Origin: JBAXQQ01 sp037131695
Lineage (GTDB): Bacteria; Armatimonadota; Hebobacteria; CAIYQO01
NCBI GenBank assembly: GCA_964638715.1
Contig: CAZWZF010000006.1
Coordinates: forward strand, 1 to 64,000
Length of the DNA: 64,000 nucleotides
Reading direction: 5' to 3'
This document shows, piece after piece, positions 55,064 through 64,000 of this stretch (positions are counted from its first letter, which is position 1; each line of letters starts with the position of its first letter). A program made the translations under genes and the position numbers. A model generated the notes under the pieces. The model was not told the origin of the DNA, did no database searches, and saw nothing but the letters and a program-made list of their open reading frames with translations.

Positions 55064-55999
55064 TTAATTTCTGCTCTTCGCTGTCACTATCGCGTCATAT
55101 ATCGAATATGCCCAGATTAGAATGTATAGTATCGTTATCAGCAGCGGGGTGCCGCTGAACAGTGTGGTAAATGTGGTATGAAATGCTTCGGCGTTGAGTT
55201 CGCTGAATATTGATTTACTCGGGTTGTTTCTCAACAAGGCCGCATATACGACATTGCTGTTGTATTTGAATAATATCCCGGCAACTACAAAAATTATTAC
55301 TCCCTTAAACCAGTCGCCATTGAACAATTGTCCCAGCGACGGGTAAAGTGCGGAGAAAAGCGCGGATGCCCAGGCCGGGCGTTTCATAGGGACAGAAAAC
55401 GGGTCGTCAAAATCGAGATTGGGACCAAGTTTTGCTGCCAGCATCGGTTGATTATTCAGGAACAAACAGGTGGCATATTTTTCCTCGACCAGCGAATTTG
55501 AAGGGTCAACGTCCAGGGACTGCCGGTAGCATATTGCCGCGCGGCCTTTTTGTCCTTTTGCCAGCAGATAATCGCCTTCAATCTCCAATACTCCCGGATG
55601 GCGGGGATCCATTCCTTTCGCCTTTGCCAATCGCGGTTCCACCTCGGTCAGTTTACCAGCGTCAATGCGAATTGCCATTTCCGCCAGTAACGCTTCAATT
55701 TCCGGGTTTTCCGCGTTATCCTGTAATGGCGGAATATTTACTTTTACTTCCGGCAGCGGTGCTGGTGTTTCTTCTGCTGTTTCAGGTGCCGGGGTATCTT
55801 TTTCTGTCGCAACTGGAGTAGTGGTTTCAGTCTTTGCCTGCCCGGCGGTGCATTTGCGGTTGGAACATTTGGTGAGGCGTTCGCGGCATGCTGTATGATA
55901 AACCGCTTCGCATCCATCGCAATAAGTTATATCATCATCTTCACGCAGGGTATTTAAGCAATGAAAGCAAATTTTGCCCAGTGCCGAATTATTTGTCAT
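55064..55999 (-). CDS. Zinc-ribbon/RING-like, TPR-containing membrane protein
   Basis: The 311-residue protein has an N-terminal metal-binding segment CFHCLNTL...YCDGCEAVYHTACRERL...CSNRKC (about residues 11-52). It resembles a degenerate RING/PHD-type knuckle. A Thr/Pro/Glu-rich linker (55-90) and two TPR-like helices (about 95-175; GDYLLAKGQKGRAAICYRQS) follow. The C-terminus has two or three membrane segments, with SALYPSLGQLFNGDWFKGVI resembling the DUF5683-type TM region. The topology suggests a membrane-anchored cytoplasmic scaffold; the function is unknown. GGAGGGG upstream of the ATG at 55999 fixes the start; the upstream frame extension runs through a repeat and is rejected. Confidence 0.72.
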   Translation of the reverse strand: MTNNSALGKICFHCLNTLREDDDITYCDGCEAVYHTACRERLTKCSNRKCTAGQAKTETTTPVATEKDTPAPETAEETPAPLPEVKVNIPPLQDNAENPEIEALLAEMAIRIDAGKLTEVEPRLAKAKGMDPRHPGVLEIEGDYLLAKGQKGRAAICYRQSLDVDPSNSLVEEKYATCLFLNNQPMLAAKLGPNLDFDDPFSVPMKRPAWASALFSALYPSLGQLFNGDWFKGVIIFVVAGILFKYNSNVVYAALLRNNPSKSIFSELNAEAFHTTFTTLFSGTPLLITILYILIWAYSIYDAIVTAKSRN

Positions 56000-56030
56000 A
56001 ACGTACCCCTCCTCATCGCTGTATCTGCAA

Positions 56031-56117
56031 GGTAGGGGAGCTGTCCTCAGCTCCCGTGACAGCGTCATTTTTTTATTATTGATTCTGTTGCGGAACGCCA
56101 AGGATGGCGTTCCCTAC
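56031..56117 (+). repeat. Short GTAGGGG-family repeat
   Basis: It begins GGTAGGGGAGCTGTCCTCAG and ends with hairpin GGAACGCCA-agga-TGGCGTTCC followed by CTAC. It is a shortened member of the family of 25322-25497, between rsfS and the zinc-ribbon/TPR gene. Confidence 0.65.
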
Positions 56118-56127
56118 AGGATATATT

Positions 56128-56520
56128 TTATGCTAAGATATCTGCTGGCAGCGGCACGCGCGGCGCATCCACCCATAATTTTTCCAACGCGTAAAACTCG
56201 CGATTCTCGGCGTCAAAGATGTGTATGACTACGCCACCCAGGTCTATTAAAACCCAGCCGTCGATTTCCGCGCCTTCCTGACGAACGCCTTTGATGCCCA
56301 TTTTTTTAGAATCGCCAAGTACCGCGTCAGCAATGGCGTGGAGATTCAATGGTGATGAGCCGTTGCAAACAATGAAAAAATCAGTGATAACAGTCAACCC
56401 TCGCAAGTCGAGAACGGTTATTCCCTGCCCTTTTTTCGATGCTACTGAACGTGCCATATCTATCGCCAACGCATCCGTTGTGATATCATGCGATAACCCC
56501 AAGTACTGTGGCTTTGCCAT
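56128..56520 (-). CDS. rsfS: Ribosome silencing factor RsfS (Iojap family)
   Basis: The 130-residue protein binds ribosomal protein L14 (uL14) and blocks subunit joining during starvation. Family motifs are VLDLRGLTVITDFFIVCNGS near 35-54 and WVLIDLGGVVIHIFDAENRE near 90, with FYALEKLW following. Length is typical. AAAAAGGT precedes the ATG. It lies directly downstream of the LCP gene, 42 bp away; LCP-rsfS neighbourhoods are common in other bacteria, which supports both calls. Confidence 0.94.
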   Translation of the reverse strand: MAKPQYLGLSHDITTDALAIDMARSVASKKGQGITVLDLRGLTVITDFFIVCNGSSPLNLHAIADAVLGDSKKMGIKGVRQEGAEIDGWVLIDLGGVVIHIFDAENREFYALEKLWVDAPRVPLPADILA

Positions 56521-56562
56521 AAATTACCTTTTTCTTCCCTTTAATAACTGCTGATTACGCAA

Positions 56563-57912
56563 TTATTGTGTCGTTTTAGTTACCGGTTCGGTGTAATCAT
56601 CGCCGATTACTACTGTTATTTGCCCGGTTGGTACATCTGTTGCGCCTTTTTTCTCTTTTTTCATAGCCGGCGCGGTTGCAATTGCAGTATTTACTTCCAC
56701 CTTTAAACCAAGTGTAGCTGCAACTTCCTGCGCCGCTGTTTTAAATTTTTCCGGCGCGTATATCGCTGTTACCGGCATAGGAACTTTCGTATTCCCTACG
56801 CCAATGATATTATATTTTGTCGAATCAATCAAATCTTTTATCTTTTTCGTCTGGTCTGGCGTTTTTGACCCGTTCAATACAACTATAGTCGGACGCGGTC
56901 CGTCAAGAAAATCTTTCAATACCGGCTGTACTTCTTCAGGAGCGTTTACCTGCACAACTGACGCGCCGCCAATACGGGTTGGCGTGGTTGGCAAAGTAAA
57001 ACTGTTAGCGTCAATATCCGCCATTCCGATTTGACTGACAAGGTCTTTCATTGCCAGCATATCATTTAATGCCAGGTTAGAATACATCATATCCATGATG
57101 TCGCCGGCGCAACTGGCAACCCGCATTTTCTCATTCGGGTCTTTCATTTTGGTTGCTAATGCTTTGAATAGTTTTTTCTGGCGTTCAATGCGGCCATAAT
57201 CGCCTTCTTTATCGTGACGGAAACGCGCATAGCACATCGCGTTGTAGCCATTCAGCATCTGTACCCCCGGTTCCAGGTCGATAAACAGGTTTTGCGACGG
57301 GTCGCTGTATTTCATCTTCTTTTCCACATCCAGCTTAACACCGCCCATTTTATCGATAATCTTTACCAGTCCTTCCGGCTGCAGGCGTAAAAAGTATTGT
57401 ATTTCAATCGGTTCGCCGGAATTATCGGATATTAATTTCTCCACGGTATTAATCGCATTATCAATGTGGTCCTTGGGATCTTGTGATGTACCCATGCTAT
57501 ATGCGCCATTAATCCTGCCATTGCGTCCATTCGGCAGTTCTACCCAGGTATCGCGCGGGATGGTAAGCACCGCCATCCGTTTAGTTTTCATATCAATTGA
57601 TACTAATTTAATCACGTCGGTACGGCTGAATGGCGAACCAAAAGTAACGTCGGCACCCAGCACCAGAATATTCACCTTGTCTCTTTTGTGAAATGGCGGC
57701 TTTTTCGTAATCTTATCGCCGACAAGATCAGTAATTTTGGTGAAGGTTTTAAAGTCTTTAATCCCCAGACCCCACCGGATAACGGCAAATGCGCCCATTA
57801 AACCGATGATAATCAGCAGTAACACGATTCGTCCCCAGCGCACACGACGGTGAGGCTTCTTCGCTAATTTCCCCTGCGGGTCAAGGGTAGGATAACTATT
57901 TTGTTCAGTCAT
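56563..57912 (-). CDS. LytR-CpsA-Psr (LCP) family protein with LytR C-terminal domain
   Basis: The 449-residue protein has a basic cytoplasmic tail (KKPHRRVRWGR) and one membrane segment (about 30-50). The external LCP domain (about 85-260) has NILVLGADVTFGSPFSRTDV, MAVLTIPRDTWVELP and CYARFRHDKEGDYGRIERQK; its Arg/Asp residues bind pyrophosphate-lipid. The C-terminus (about 325-410) fits the LytR_C domain (IVVLNGSK). LCP enzymes attach glycopolymers to peptidoglycan. GGAG sits 12 nt before the ATG at 57912; a TTG at 57924 directly abuts that site and is rejected. It is upstream of rsfS in the same unit. Confidence 0.9.
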   Translation of the reverse strand: MTEQNSYPTLDPQGKLAKKPHRRVRWGRIVLLLIIIGLMGAFAVIRWGLGIKDFKTFTKITDLVGDKITKKPPFHKRDKVNILVLGADVTFGSPFSRTDVIKLVSIDMKTKRMAVLTIPRDTWVELPNGRNGRINGAYSMGTSQDPKDHIDNAINTVEKLISDNSGEPIEIQYFLRLQPEGLVKIIDKMGGVKLDVEKKMKYSDPSQNLFIDLEPGVQMLNGYNAMCYARFRHDKEGDYGRIERQKKLFKALATKMKDPNEKMRVASCAGDIMDMMYSNLALNDMLAMKDLVSQIGMADIDANSFTLPTTPTRIGGASVVQVNAPEEVQPVLKDFLDGPRPTIVVLNGSKTPDQTKKIKDLIDSTKYNIIGVGNTKVPMPVTAIYAPEKFKTAAQEVAATLGLKVEVNTAIATAPAMKKEKKGATDVPTGQITVVIGDDYTEPVTKTTQ

Positions 57913-58049
57913 AAATTTATACAACTCCGAATATTTACAGGTAATGCCGAAGATAATTTTACCACACAGCGCAATACAGTGAAAGAGAAACGAAAACGAA
58001 AAGGTTACAAGACCGTTAAATAGCTGTTACGGGAGTGTTAAATATGAAT

Positions 58050-59207
58050 TTATATCACAAATAAAGCCATAACTTCTGCCGGGGTGAGTGCGCGTTTGTA
58101 GAGGATTACTTCGTCTATTTGGCCTTTGAAGGCGTTGGTGCCGGCGGTGTCGCCTGCGCCGATATACATGTTTGCCGGTGGGGTGGCGAGAAAACCAGTG
58201 AAGGTGTCGGGGGCACCGTAAGTGTAGGTATTGCTGGGGTTGCCGTTAAGGTAAACTTTTAGTGCTTTGGTTGTAAAATCTACCGTGGCGGTTACCTGGG
58301 TCCAAGTGTAGATGGGTACCGGGGTGATGCTGGATACATCCAGCATCTTCGCGTCATCGTCGGTGGGACATATAAAGCAGCGCAGCAGACCGGTGCCGTT
58401 AACCAATCTCATGGTAAGGCGCGTTCCGCTGTTATCGCCTTTGCGGACATATAATATCGTTCGGTCTTTTGTTGTTATCGAGGTGGGAAATATCCACGCG
58501 CTGACGGTAAAGCCGGGCATTGCGCCGGCAATCACACCGGGGGCAATTGAGATATTGGCGGTGTTGCCATCAAATACCGCGGCTCCGCTGCCATACAGAT
58601 ATTTGGCAAACGTGACGCCGTTCACTGTGCCAGCAATCTTGCCGGACTCATCATTGCCATTGCCATCCAAACCCCAGCGCGCGGCATAACCATCGGGTGG
58701 GGTAGGTGGTAAATAACAGAGCAGATTGGCGCGGGTGGTGGCAATATGGCCGTCTAAAAATGATGCGTTGCATTTCCCGCTGTGGCGGTCTTCAATGTCT
58801 GACGGCAGTGTACCCATGCTGCTCACTGACGTGCTGGCAGCATCCGCAAAAGTCCAGGTTTCTGAAGGATTGGCATATTTTCCAATAGATGTTCCGGCCA
58901 GCGGTTTAAAAAAAACATATCCATTAACTAAAGAGGTTTTTGTCGGGCAAATAAGTATCTTGGGGTCGCTGTTAACGGTATTCCAGACTTCGCCGGTATT
59001 AGGAATATTTTCTTCATGGTCCTGTGCATAAATAAGCATCGACGCACCTACCTGGCGAAGGTTGCTGGTACAGGTACTATGCCGCGCTTTCTCGCGGGCA
59101 CGAGCAAAAACGGGGAATAATATAGCGGCTAATATGGCAATAATGGCAATTACGACCAGTAATTCAATTAATGTGAAACCTATTTTTTTATTATTTGTTG
59201 TACACAT
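58050..59207 (-). CDS. Type IV pilin-like protein with LamG-like tail (paralogue 4)
   Basis: The 385-residue protein begins MCTTNNKKIGFTLIELL and carries the same pilin head (ARAREKARHSTCTSNLRQ, QDHEENIP, ILICPTKTSLVNGY, FLDGHI). The tail (about 175-385) is a LamG/concanavalin-like module: GNGNDESGKIAGTVNGVTF, FTVSAWIFPTSI, TWTQVTATVDFTTKALKVYL and FKGQIDEVILYKRALTPAEV are its usual blocks. The inference is a filament-associated protein with a glycan-binding tail. No Shine-Dalgarno is visible; TACAATTGTA directly precedes the ATG. It has its own consensus promoter. Confidence 0.83.
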   Translation of the reverse strand: MCTTNNKKIGFTLIELLVVIAIIAILAAILFPVFARAREKARHSTCTSNLRQVGASMLIYAQDHEENIPNTGEVWNTVNSDPKILICPTKTSLVNGYVFFKPLAGTSIGKYANPSETWTFADAASTSVSSMGTLPSDIEDRHSGKCNASFLDGHIATTRANLLCYLPPTPPDGYAARWGLDGNGNDESGKIAGTVNGVTFAKYLYGSGAAVFDGNTANISIAPGVIAGAMPGFTVSAWIFPTSITTKDRTILYVRKGDNSGTRLTMRLVNGTGLLRCFICPTDDDAKMLDVSSITPVPIYTWTQVTATVDFTTKALKVYLNGNPSNTYTYGAPDTFTGFLATPPANMYIGAGDTAGTNAFKGQIDEVILYKRALTPAEVMALFVI

Positions 59208-59223
59208 TACAATTGTACCATTC

Positions 59224-59275
59224 CATATATTATACGCTATATGTTAATTGTACCCATTATTTTTTAAAATATCAA
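59224..59275 (-). promoter_or_regulatory. Promoter and short leader hairpin of fourth pilin-like gene
   Basis: On the minus strand TTGATA (59275-59270), 17 bp, TACAAT (59252-59247), then CATATA/TATATG (59243-59224), a weak 6-bp hairpin near the transcript start. Confidence 0.6.
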
Positions 59276-59330
59276 TTATTGATTATGAATTTATTTGTTA
59301 CCCAGTGAAAGTTGAATTAAATTTTTATTC

Positions 59331-59389
59331 TACATCGATTTACAGGATTGTAATGATTTATTATCTTAATAATCCTGTAAATCGATGTA
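59331..59389. repeat. 19-bp perfect inverted repeat
   Basis: TACATCGATTTACAGGATT (59331-59349) and AATCCTGTAAATCGATGTA (59371-59389) enclose 21 nt. It is located between the end of the large partial gene and the pilin promoter, and may terminate the former. Its TTACAGGATT core recalls the hairpin at 21860-21956. Confidence 0.7.
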
Positions 59390-59412
59390 AAAATTCGTAA
59401 TTCGTAATTCTC

Positions 59413-62400
59413 CTAAAAGTCTCCCGCGATGTCGTCGTCGTCCTCACCTACAGTATCCATGATATCTTCGTATAATTCGATTTCTGCTGCATTTTGCATT
59501 GCTGCCGGGGTGCGGGTGATGGTGAAACGCCATATTTTAGCTTTAACCGGTTTGAATGTGCTCACTGAAAATGGCTGTAAATTGCCGCGGCCGTAAGCTG
59601 CTAATTTCCAATTGCCTTGTAAAACATGCGTCATCTGTTTTTCTTCCCAATAACTGTCACAACATTCCAACGTCCATGATTCGATTGGCAGGTTGCCGGG
59701 CATTGCCCATAACCCGAGTCCAAAGATGGTGCGGGCATTTTTATATTCCATCAGCACAAACGCAGAACGCAGGTTCATTTCGGCACCGCCATCCCAGGGG
59801 ACATTTTGCGGGTATACTGTGTTATACAAGTTGGTTCCGGTCAGGACATTTTTATCAAAACAATTATACAATTTGGTATCTTTCAACCCGGATGAAACCT
59901 GTTCCGCGCGCGGGTCGCCAATCAATCCGAATACGTTGGGAACCATCAATTTTATTCTGGGTGCGCTGGCAGGGGGCAAATCTTCCCGGGTTGCGGCGGC
60001 GTTATGCCATGCGCTGGCATCCGCCATTTGCAGCTTGGCATTGCTCAGGGTCGCGCCTTCTTTTGCTTTAAATGTCAGAGTTACTTCGCCGCCATCGGCA
60101 AAGCGCAGCGGAACCGCGGCGGACCGGGTCAGCAGTGCTCCGGCAAACGGGTAGGTTGCAGATTGCCTGCCGCAGGTCGCCGTTACCAGCAGGCGATCAT
60201 CCGGGTTATTCAACATATATGTGAAGGTCGCTAAATATGTCTGCATTTTCTCTAATTTTGGCTGCTGTATTTTTATGCTGACATCTGCAGTCAGTTTTTC
60301 TGGCAATGTAAATACTGCTTCCTGCGGCGTTATTTTCATATCGCCTTGCGGTGTTTCCCACCATGGCGCAGCGACAGGATGCTCTAATTTGGCAGGCAGC
60401 GGTTCAGCCTTTGCCTGCACGATAATATCGCGGTCAGTGACGAGTGATTTTGCATCCAGCACTTTCCCCTGAAAATCCAACATTTGCAGTGTGCCGTCAG
60501 GACAGGCAATGCCAATGCGGTTGTCTTTTACTAAAATAACCGGTTTGCCTATCACCGGCAATTTCGTCGACCATGCCGGCTTGCCGTCGCGTCCCAACCG
60601 CACCACCATGCCATCGGTAAATGTCACCACCGCAAATGAACCATCGGGTGCTACAGCGGTTCCTACATCAGCGCGTGGATAACGATAATCAAATGACAAA
60701 CCCTTGTTTAAATCCAATACAGTGACAAGACGGCTTGTATCACTGTAGGTTGTTAAAGCCAGTGTCAGCATATCATCCGCAACGAAAGTATCTGCCGTTC
60801 GCGTCACTGGTATAAAGTAGAGTTCATTCCCTTCACGATCAAAAACTTCCAGGCCAGACGCGTCATGTATATTATGAACAACCCGGGTATCATGTTCAGA
60901 TGAGTCAGAATGTTCAAGATCGGCAACCGCACCCCGCGAACCATCTTTGGCAATCAGCAGTTTACTGGCTAAATAACTTTTTACAGTGTTCAGCGGCTTG
61001 CCGGTTGCTGTATCCAGCATTACGACATCACAGCGATTAAAATAATAAGAACCAGCTTCGCGGTATGATTTATTTATAAACGCTGCAAGCACGGTTGAGC
61101 CGTCTGCGGATACCTTGTATTCTCGGACTCTTCGCGGATATTTCACTTCATTATAGTCTTTGAATACCGGGAACGGGTCAAAATACCAAACCGGTGTGCC
61201 ATCTACTTTAAATCTTCCAATGCCATAGTCCGCGGGTGCAATGTAATCATTTCCCACGCTGGTGCCGGTTGCCGCCGGCCAGCGTTTTCCCTGTCCGGCA
61301 TCAAGATGCCATGCCATGGCCGTGGTAGTGGCAGGTTTTAAATCATCTGGCAAGGTGTATTGCGTAGTATTTTTACCGTCAATCACTATACAGCGGGTTA
61401 TTACGCCTTTATCTGTACTGTCATTTTTTCTTATGATAATTTTCCCGTCTTTATCTGCCAATGCATCAACAATTTTTGTAGTATAAATAGCTGGCAGCAG
61501 ACTTGCTATTTCGCGGTTTTCACTTTTTACTATCGGTGTTGCGTCGGCAGCCGGTGCGATGCCCATATCTTTATAAGCCTCGCCATTTTCTGGCGTGGTG
61601 CGTGCCATCGGCGGCATATATGCGCGGACAGGCGACACCTTGCTTCCGGCAATATTTACCATGTCGGCAATTGCCTGGTCGAGTCCTTCCTTGCCTTTGC
61701 CATACAACAGTACCGCGTCATGTTCTGCCTGAAATGCTCCGAAGGCATAGCCAATCATTCCCTGGCCATTTGCCGGATATGATGCCGACGGATTGCGCAG
61801 CAGCATACGGTCGCGGATTATCGTATTCACCAGCGGTCCCGGTGCCACATCATTGCGTCCCAGTAAAATAACATCGCGATAATAAAGCAATCTTGTAGAG
61901 CCGGTGAAATGCCCGTAAAATGCGTAATTGCCAAAGTTGTCTTTGCGGTAATCGCCTAAATGGTTTTTGCCCGCTGACCGCAAACCCAGCAATTCACCAT
62001 TCAATACGTTCTCATGAACTTCTTTGTCTTCGATGGTGTTGTACGACCACTGCATGGGATAATTCACCGTTTTTGACGGCCAGATTACCTGCAGGTTTGC
62101 GTTAACGCCTTTTAATTTAAGCGCATTCACTAACGCCAGTGCTTGCGGCTGCAATACCGCTTCTTCATTTGTAATAGCAACCGTTACCGGTCGTTTCAGG
62201 AAAGAATATACCGCATCCGCATCGCTGACATTTTCATTTATCGCGGCCATTAACGGTTTTGTATCGCCGGTTGTTACTGTAAATGTGCCGTTTGCCACCA
62301 GTGCGGTCGCCTGGTCGTGAACCTGCCATTTCCATGTTCCAGCAGGATCATTAATCGCAATTTTAAAACTGATTATGCGGTTAGTGGTGCGGTAAAGCTG

Positions 62401-64000
62401 ATATCTCTCGGTACCAGTAGGATCGGTAATAGTTATCTCCACCGGCAGCATCCCGGTGAACTCTTTTCCCTGCGGGTCGAGAGCCTGAACACGCAAAGTG
62501 CCGGTTTGTCCCTGGTGTATTGACGGCGTTGTTGCTACTGCCAATGATTTTATTTCGCGTGGAGCCAACAGGTAAATTGAACCGGCATATTTTAACCCGT
62601 CACATACAAATTGCATCTGTTTGTTTGTCGTGATTGTTTTTATTGGAACCCGCCGCAATGCGTCATACAACACGCCGGCACCGGCAGCGTTGACAGTGGC
62701 AATGTCCGGTTCGTATAAGAATTGCGAACCGACGCCGTCCTCAATTTTTGGTTTTCCATCGTTGCATATTATCCAATATTCCAGGTCGCCGCTGCGGCTG
62801 CGGATTCCATTCCAGTTAATTTCATTATGATAAGTTTTTCGCTGCGATTCGAAAGAAAAATATGGTTTGAATATCGGTGAAATTGTTTCGCGGAACTGTT
62901 TTATAAATGGCAGGAAATACTCTTCAAATTCCAGGTGGTCGTTCATATTGCTGGGGCCGTGTGAGTCCGGGACTACGAATGGCAGTTTCACCGCGCCTTC
63001 AATCTCTATAGTGGTGCCTTTGTCTACGATAATTGTTCCGCCGGCTTTGCGATAGCTTTCCAACGCCAGTTTGAAACCGGGTGATAACGGCTTGGTCATG
63101 CGGAAAATGAATATGGCGCGGAAACGTTTTACCAGCTCATCAGTATGTTTGGCGCAGTAAGCATCGGTGACGATATTTGCCTGGTAGCCGGATTTTTGTG
63201 TCAGATAATGTGCCGCCCATAACGCGCGGAAAGGCTGATCACCCAGCATTTCCTGGCGCAGCGACGATATAATCGCTATCTCATCGGCGCGGTCGATATT
63301 TGAATAGATATCGCCAAATCGTTTTGATATATCTGTTAACAGGGTCAGGTCTTCACTTTTTTGCTTGTCTTTCGCCCAACCACATATCCAATCGCCATTG
63401 CTGATATCAAGCACGCCAATGCCGGACGGGTTGCGGGAAAGGGATTGCAGGTAAACCTTGAAACCGGCTTCCTGTGTGCGTTGGGTTCCCAGATCGATAC
63501 CCACCCAGGGACGCGCTCCCTGGTCTTCCATCCCCATCGTCATGATATCGGTGCCGGTCATTTCGTTAGACGGGCAGACGCCATAGTCGCCATGAAAATC
63601 GTTAATGGCAAAGTCCAATGCACGATAAAATGTGCCCGGGTAAATGCCGCCGCCGGCACCAATACCCCAGCTTGCACCGCAAGACATTATGGCATTGCGG
63701 GTAGTTTTATTTAAAATCGCGCGCAGATTGCGGAAATTGTCGGGATACAAATCGTTGATCCATTGTCCCCACAACATTGCCTTGTCATCGTCCCCACTGA
63801 CCTTCATCTTTATATCTTCACCGACCTTGAATCCCCACGCTAAACCATACTTTTCCCGTTCTGCGCGTTCCTTGTCGGTCATGTCATTGGTTTTCTCGGT
63901 ATTATTCAGGTCTACATCAATATTGCCGAACTTCGATTCGAATACTGAGCGCAGCTTTTTCATCCTTTCCGGGTGGAGTACGTCAAAATTGGCAACCCCC
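59413..64000 (-). CDS. Very large multidomain protein, 5' end beyond the window
   Basis: At least 1516 residues are visible, and the frame stays open to the window edge (VANFDVLHPER precedes the first visible Met). The Met at 63963 has AAAGG directly against it, with no spacing, so the gene is probably partial. The first 450 residues are an unrecognised alpha/beta region (PWVGIDLGTQ, ADEIAIISSLRQEML). An Ig/MG-like segment (about 470-560) follows, then a second alpha/beta region. A beta-propeller-like stretch (about 930-1180; VAPDGSFAVVTF, RLGRDGKPAWSTKLP) comes next. The end is discoidin-like (IWRFTITRT, AAEIELYED) with an acidic tail. It may be a secreted or surface glycan-active protein. 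The stop lies 5 bp before an ATTACGAATTACGAATT repeat. Confidence 0.7.
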   Translation of the reverse strand, partial: GVANFDVLHPERMKKLRSVFESKFGNIDVDLNNTEKTNDMTDKERAEREKYGLAWGFKVGEDIKMKVSGDDDKAMLWGQWINDLYPDNFRNLRAILNKTTRNAIMSCGASWGIGAGGGIYPGTFYRALDFAINDFHGDYGVCPSNEMTGTDIMTMGMEDQGARPWVGIDLGTQRTQEAGFKVYLQSLSRNPSGIGVLDISNGDWICGWAKDKQKSEDLTLLTDISKRFGDIYSNIDRADEIAIISSLRQEMLGDQPFRALWAAHYLTQKSGYQANIVTDAYCAKHTDELVKRFRAIFIFRMTKPLSPGFKLALESYRKAGGTIIVDKGTTIEIEGAVKLPFVVPDSHGPSNMNDHLEFEEYFLPFIKQFRETISPIFKPYFSFESQRKTYHNEINWNGIRSRSGDLEYWIICNDGKPKIEDGVGSQFLYEPDIATVNAAGAGVLYDALRRVPIKTITTNKQMQFVCDGLKYAGSIYLLAPREIKSLAVATTPSIHQGQTGTLRVQALDPQGKEFTGMLPVEITITDPTGTERYQLYRTTNRIISFKIAINDPAGTWKWQVHDQATALVANGTFTVTTGDTKPLMAAINENVSDADAVYSFLKRPVTVAITNEEAVLQPQALALVNALKLKGVNANLQVIWPSKTVNYPMQWSYNTIEDKEVHENVLNGELLGLRSAGKNHLGDYRKDNFGNYAFYGHFTGSTRLLYYRDVILLGRNDVAPGPLVNTIIRDRMLLRNPSASYPANGQGMIGYAFGAFQAEHDAVLLYGKGKEGLDQAIADMVNIAGSKVSPVRAYMPPMARTTPENGEAYKDMGIAPAADATPIVKSENREIASLLPAIYTTKIVDALADKDGKIIIRKNDSTDKGVITRCIVIDGKNTTQYTLPDDLKPATTTAMAWHLDAGQGKRWPAATGTSVGNDYIAPADYGIGRFKVDGTPVWYFDPFPVFKDYNEVKYPRRVREYKVSADGSTVLAAFINKSYREAGSYYFNRCDVVMLDTATGKPLNTVKSYLASKLLIAKDGSRGAVADLEHSDSSEHDTRVVHNIHDASGLEVFDREGNELYFIPVTRTADTFVADDMLTLALTTYSDTSRLVTVLDLNKGLSFDYRYPRADVGTAVAPDGSFAVVTFTDGMVVRLGRDGKPAWSTKLPVIGKPVILVKDNRIGIACPDGTLQMLDFQGKVLDAKSLVTDRDIIVQAKAEPLPAKLEHPVAAPWWETPQGDMKITPQEAVFTLPEKLTADVSIKIQQPKLEKMQTYLATFTYMLNNPDDRLLVTATCGRQSATYPFAGALLTRSAAVPLRFADGGEVTLTFKAKEGATLSNAKLQMADASAWHNAAATREDLPPASAPRIKLMVPNVFGLIGDPRAEQVSSGLKDTKLYNCFDKNVLTGTNLYNTVYPQNVPWDGGAEMNLRSAFVLMEYKNARTIFGLGLWAMPGNLPIESWTLECCDSYWEEKQMTHVLQGNWKLAAYGRGNLQPFSVSTFKPVKAKIWRFTITRTPAAMQNAAEIELYEDIMDTVGEDDDDIAGDF

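Noticed and set aside
63953..63975. Start codon at 63963 as the true beginning of the large right-edge gene
   Set aside because: The frame is open to the window edge and the AAAGG abuts the ATG with no spacing, so the real start is likely outside.

Overview
The window looks like the chromosome of a free-living bacterium that degrades plant polysaccharides. The best taxonomic clue is four type IV pilin-like proteins whose N-termini read FTLIELLVVIAIIAILAAIL followed by FPVFARAREKAR. That signature is common in Armatimonadota and neighbouring poorly cultured phyla. The assignment is an inference from one motif family and gene style, not a phylogeny. Promoters with near-consensus -35/-10 boxes and 17-bp spacers recur throughout, so housekeeping sigma-70-type transcription is likely.

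Layout. 1-7.7 kb: a LacI-type regulator, a secreted SGNH/sialate O-acetylesterase-like enzyme, a GH38 alpha-mannosidase and a uroporphyrinogen decarboxylase (URO-D) family protein. 7.7-11.5 kb: an AraC regulator and two pilin-like proteins with different beta-rich tails. 11.6-15.0 kb: an MDR dehydrogenase, a Gfo/Idh/MocA oxidoreductase and a second URO-D protein. 15.3-21.8 kb, all minus strand: a class B penicillin-binding protein, GH116, LacI and GH10 xylanase. 22.1-28.7 kb: a membrane protein, mtaB, a ureidoglycolate-lyase-like cupin, a pseudogene, an OxlT-like MFS carrier, and metK under a SAM-I riboswitch. 28.9-32.5 kb: a third pilin-like gene and a glycyl radical enzyme, both bracketed by repeats. 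32.8-44.8 kb: two huge secreted mosaic proteins built from Ig-like, IPT/TIG and FGE-sulfatase (SUMF1) modules. 45.2-48.8 kb: ftsW-murC-murB. 48.9-54.3 kb: an unknown protein, a Crp/Fnr regulator, an AT-rich orphan, glyA and a GNAT acetyltransferase. 54.4-54.9 kb: a four-tRNA operon (Pro, Gly, Arg, His). 55-58 kb: a zinc-ribbon/TPR membrane protein, rsfS and an LCP ligase. 58-64 kb: a fourth pilin-like protein and a very large protein that runs off the right edge.

How the genes fit together. The glycan enzymes (GH38, GH116, GH10, acetylesterase) are mixed with LacI/AraC regulators and with oxidoreductases that could process released sugars. The pilin-like and mosaic proteins look like surface or secreted adhesion and binding factors. 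Housekeeping genes for envelope growth (PBP, ftsW, murC, murB, LCP), one-carbon/SAM metabolism (metK, glyA) and translation (tRNAs, rsfS, mtaB) are interleaved rather than grouped.

Intergenic DNA is unusually rich in dispersed repeats: a GTAGGGG...TCCCGCGA hairpin-ended family, a GGGACAGACACC hairpin, an ACATGATTAACATGATT family, a 40-bp-armed fold-back, and purine-rich tails (GAAGAGTGAAG) that sit on or over gene stop codons. No CRISPR array, transposase, integrase or rRNA was seen. The most unusual items are the four-SUMF1 giant protein, the pilin-head/variable-tail family with its shared promoter-hairpin leader, and the stop-codon-embedded repeats.
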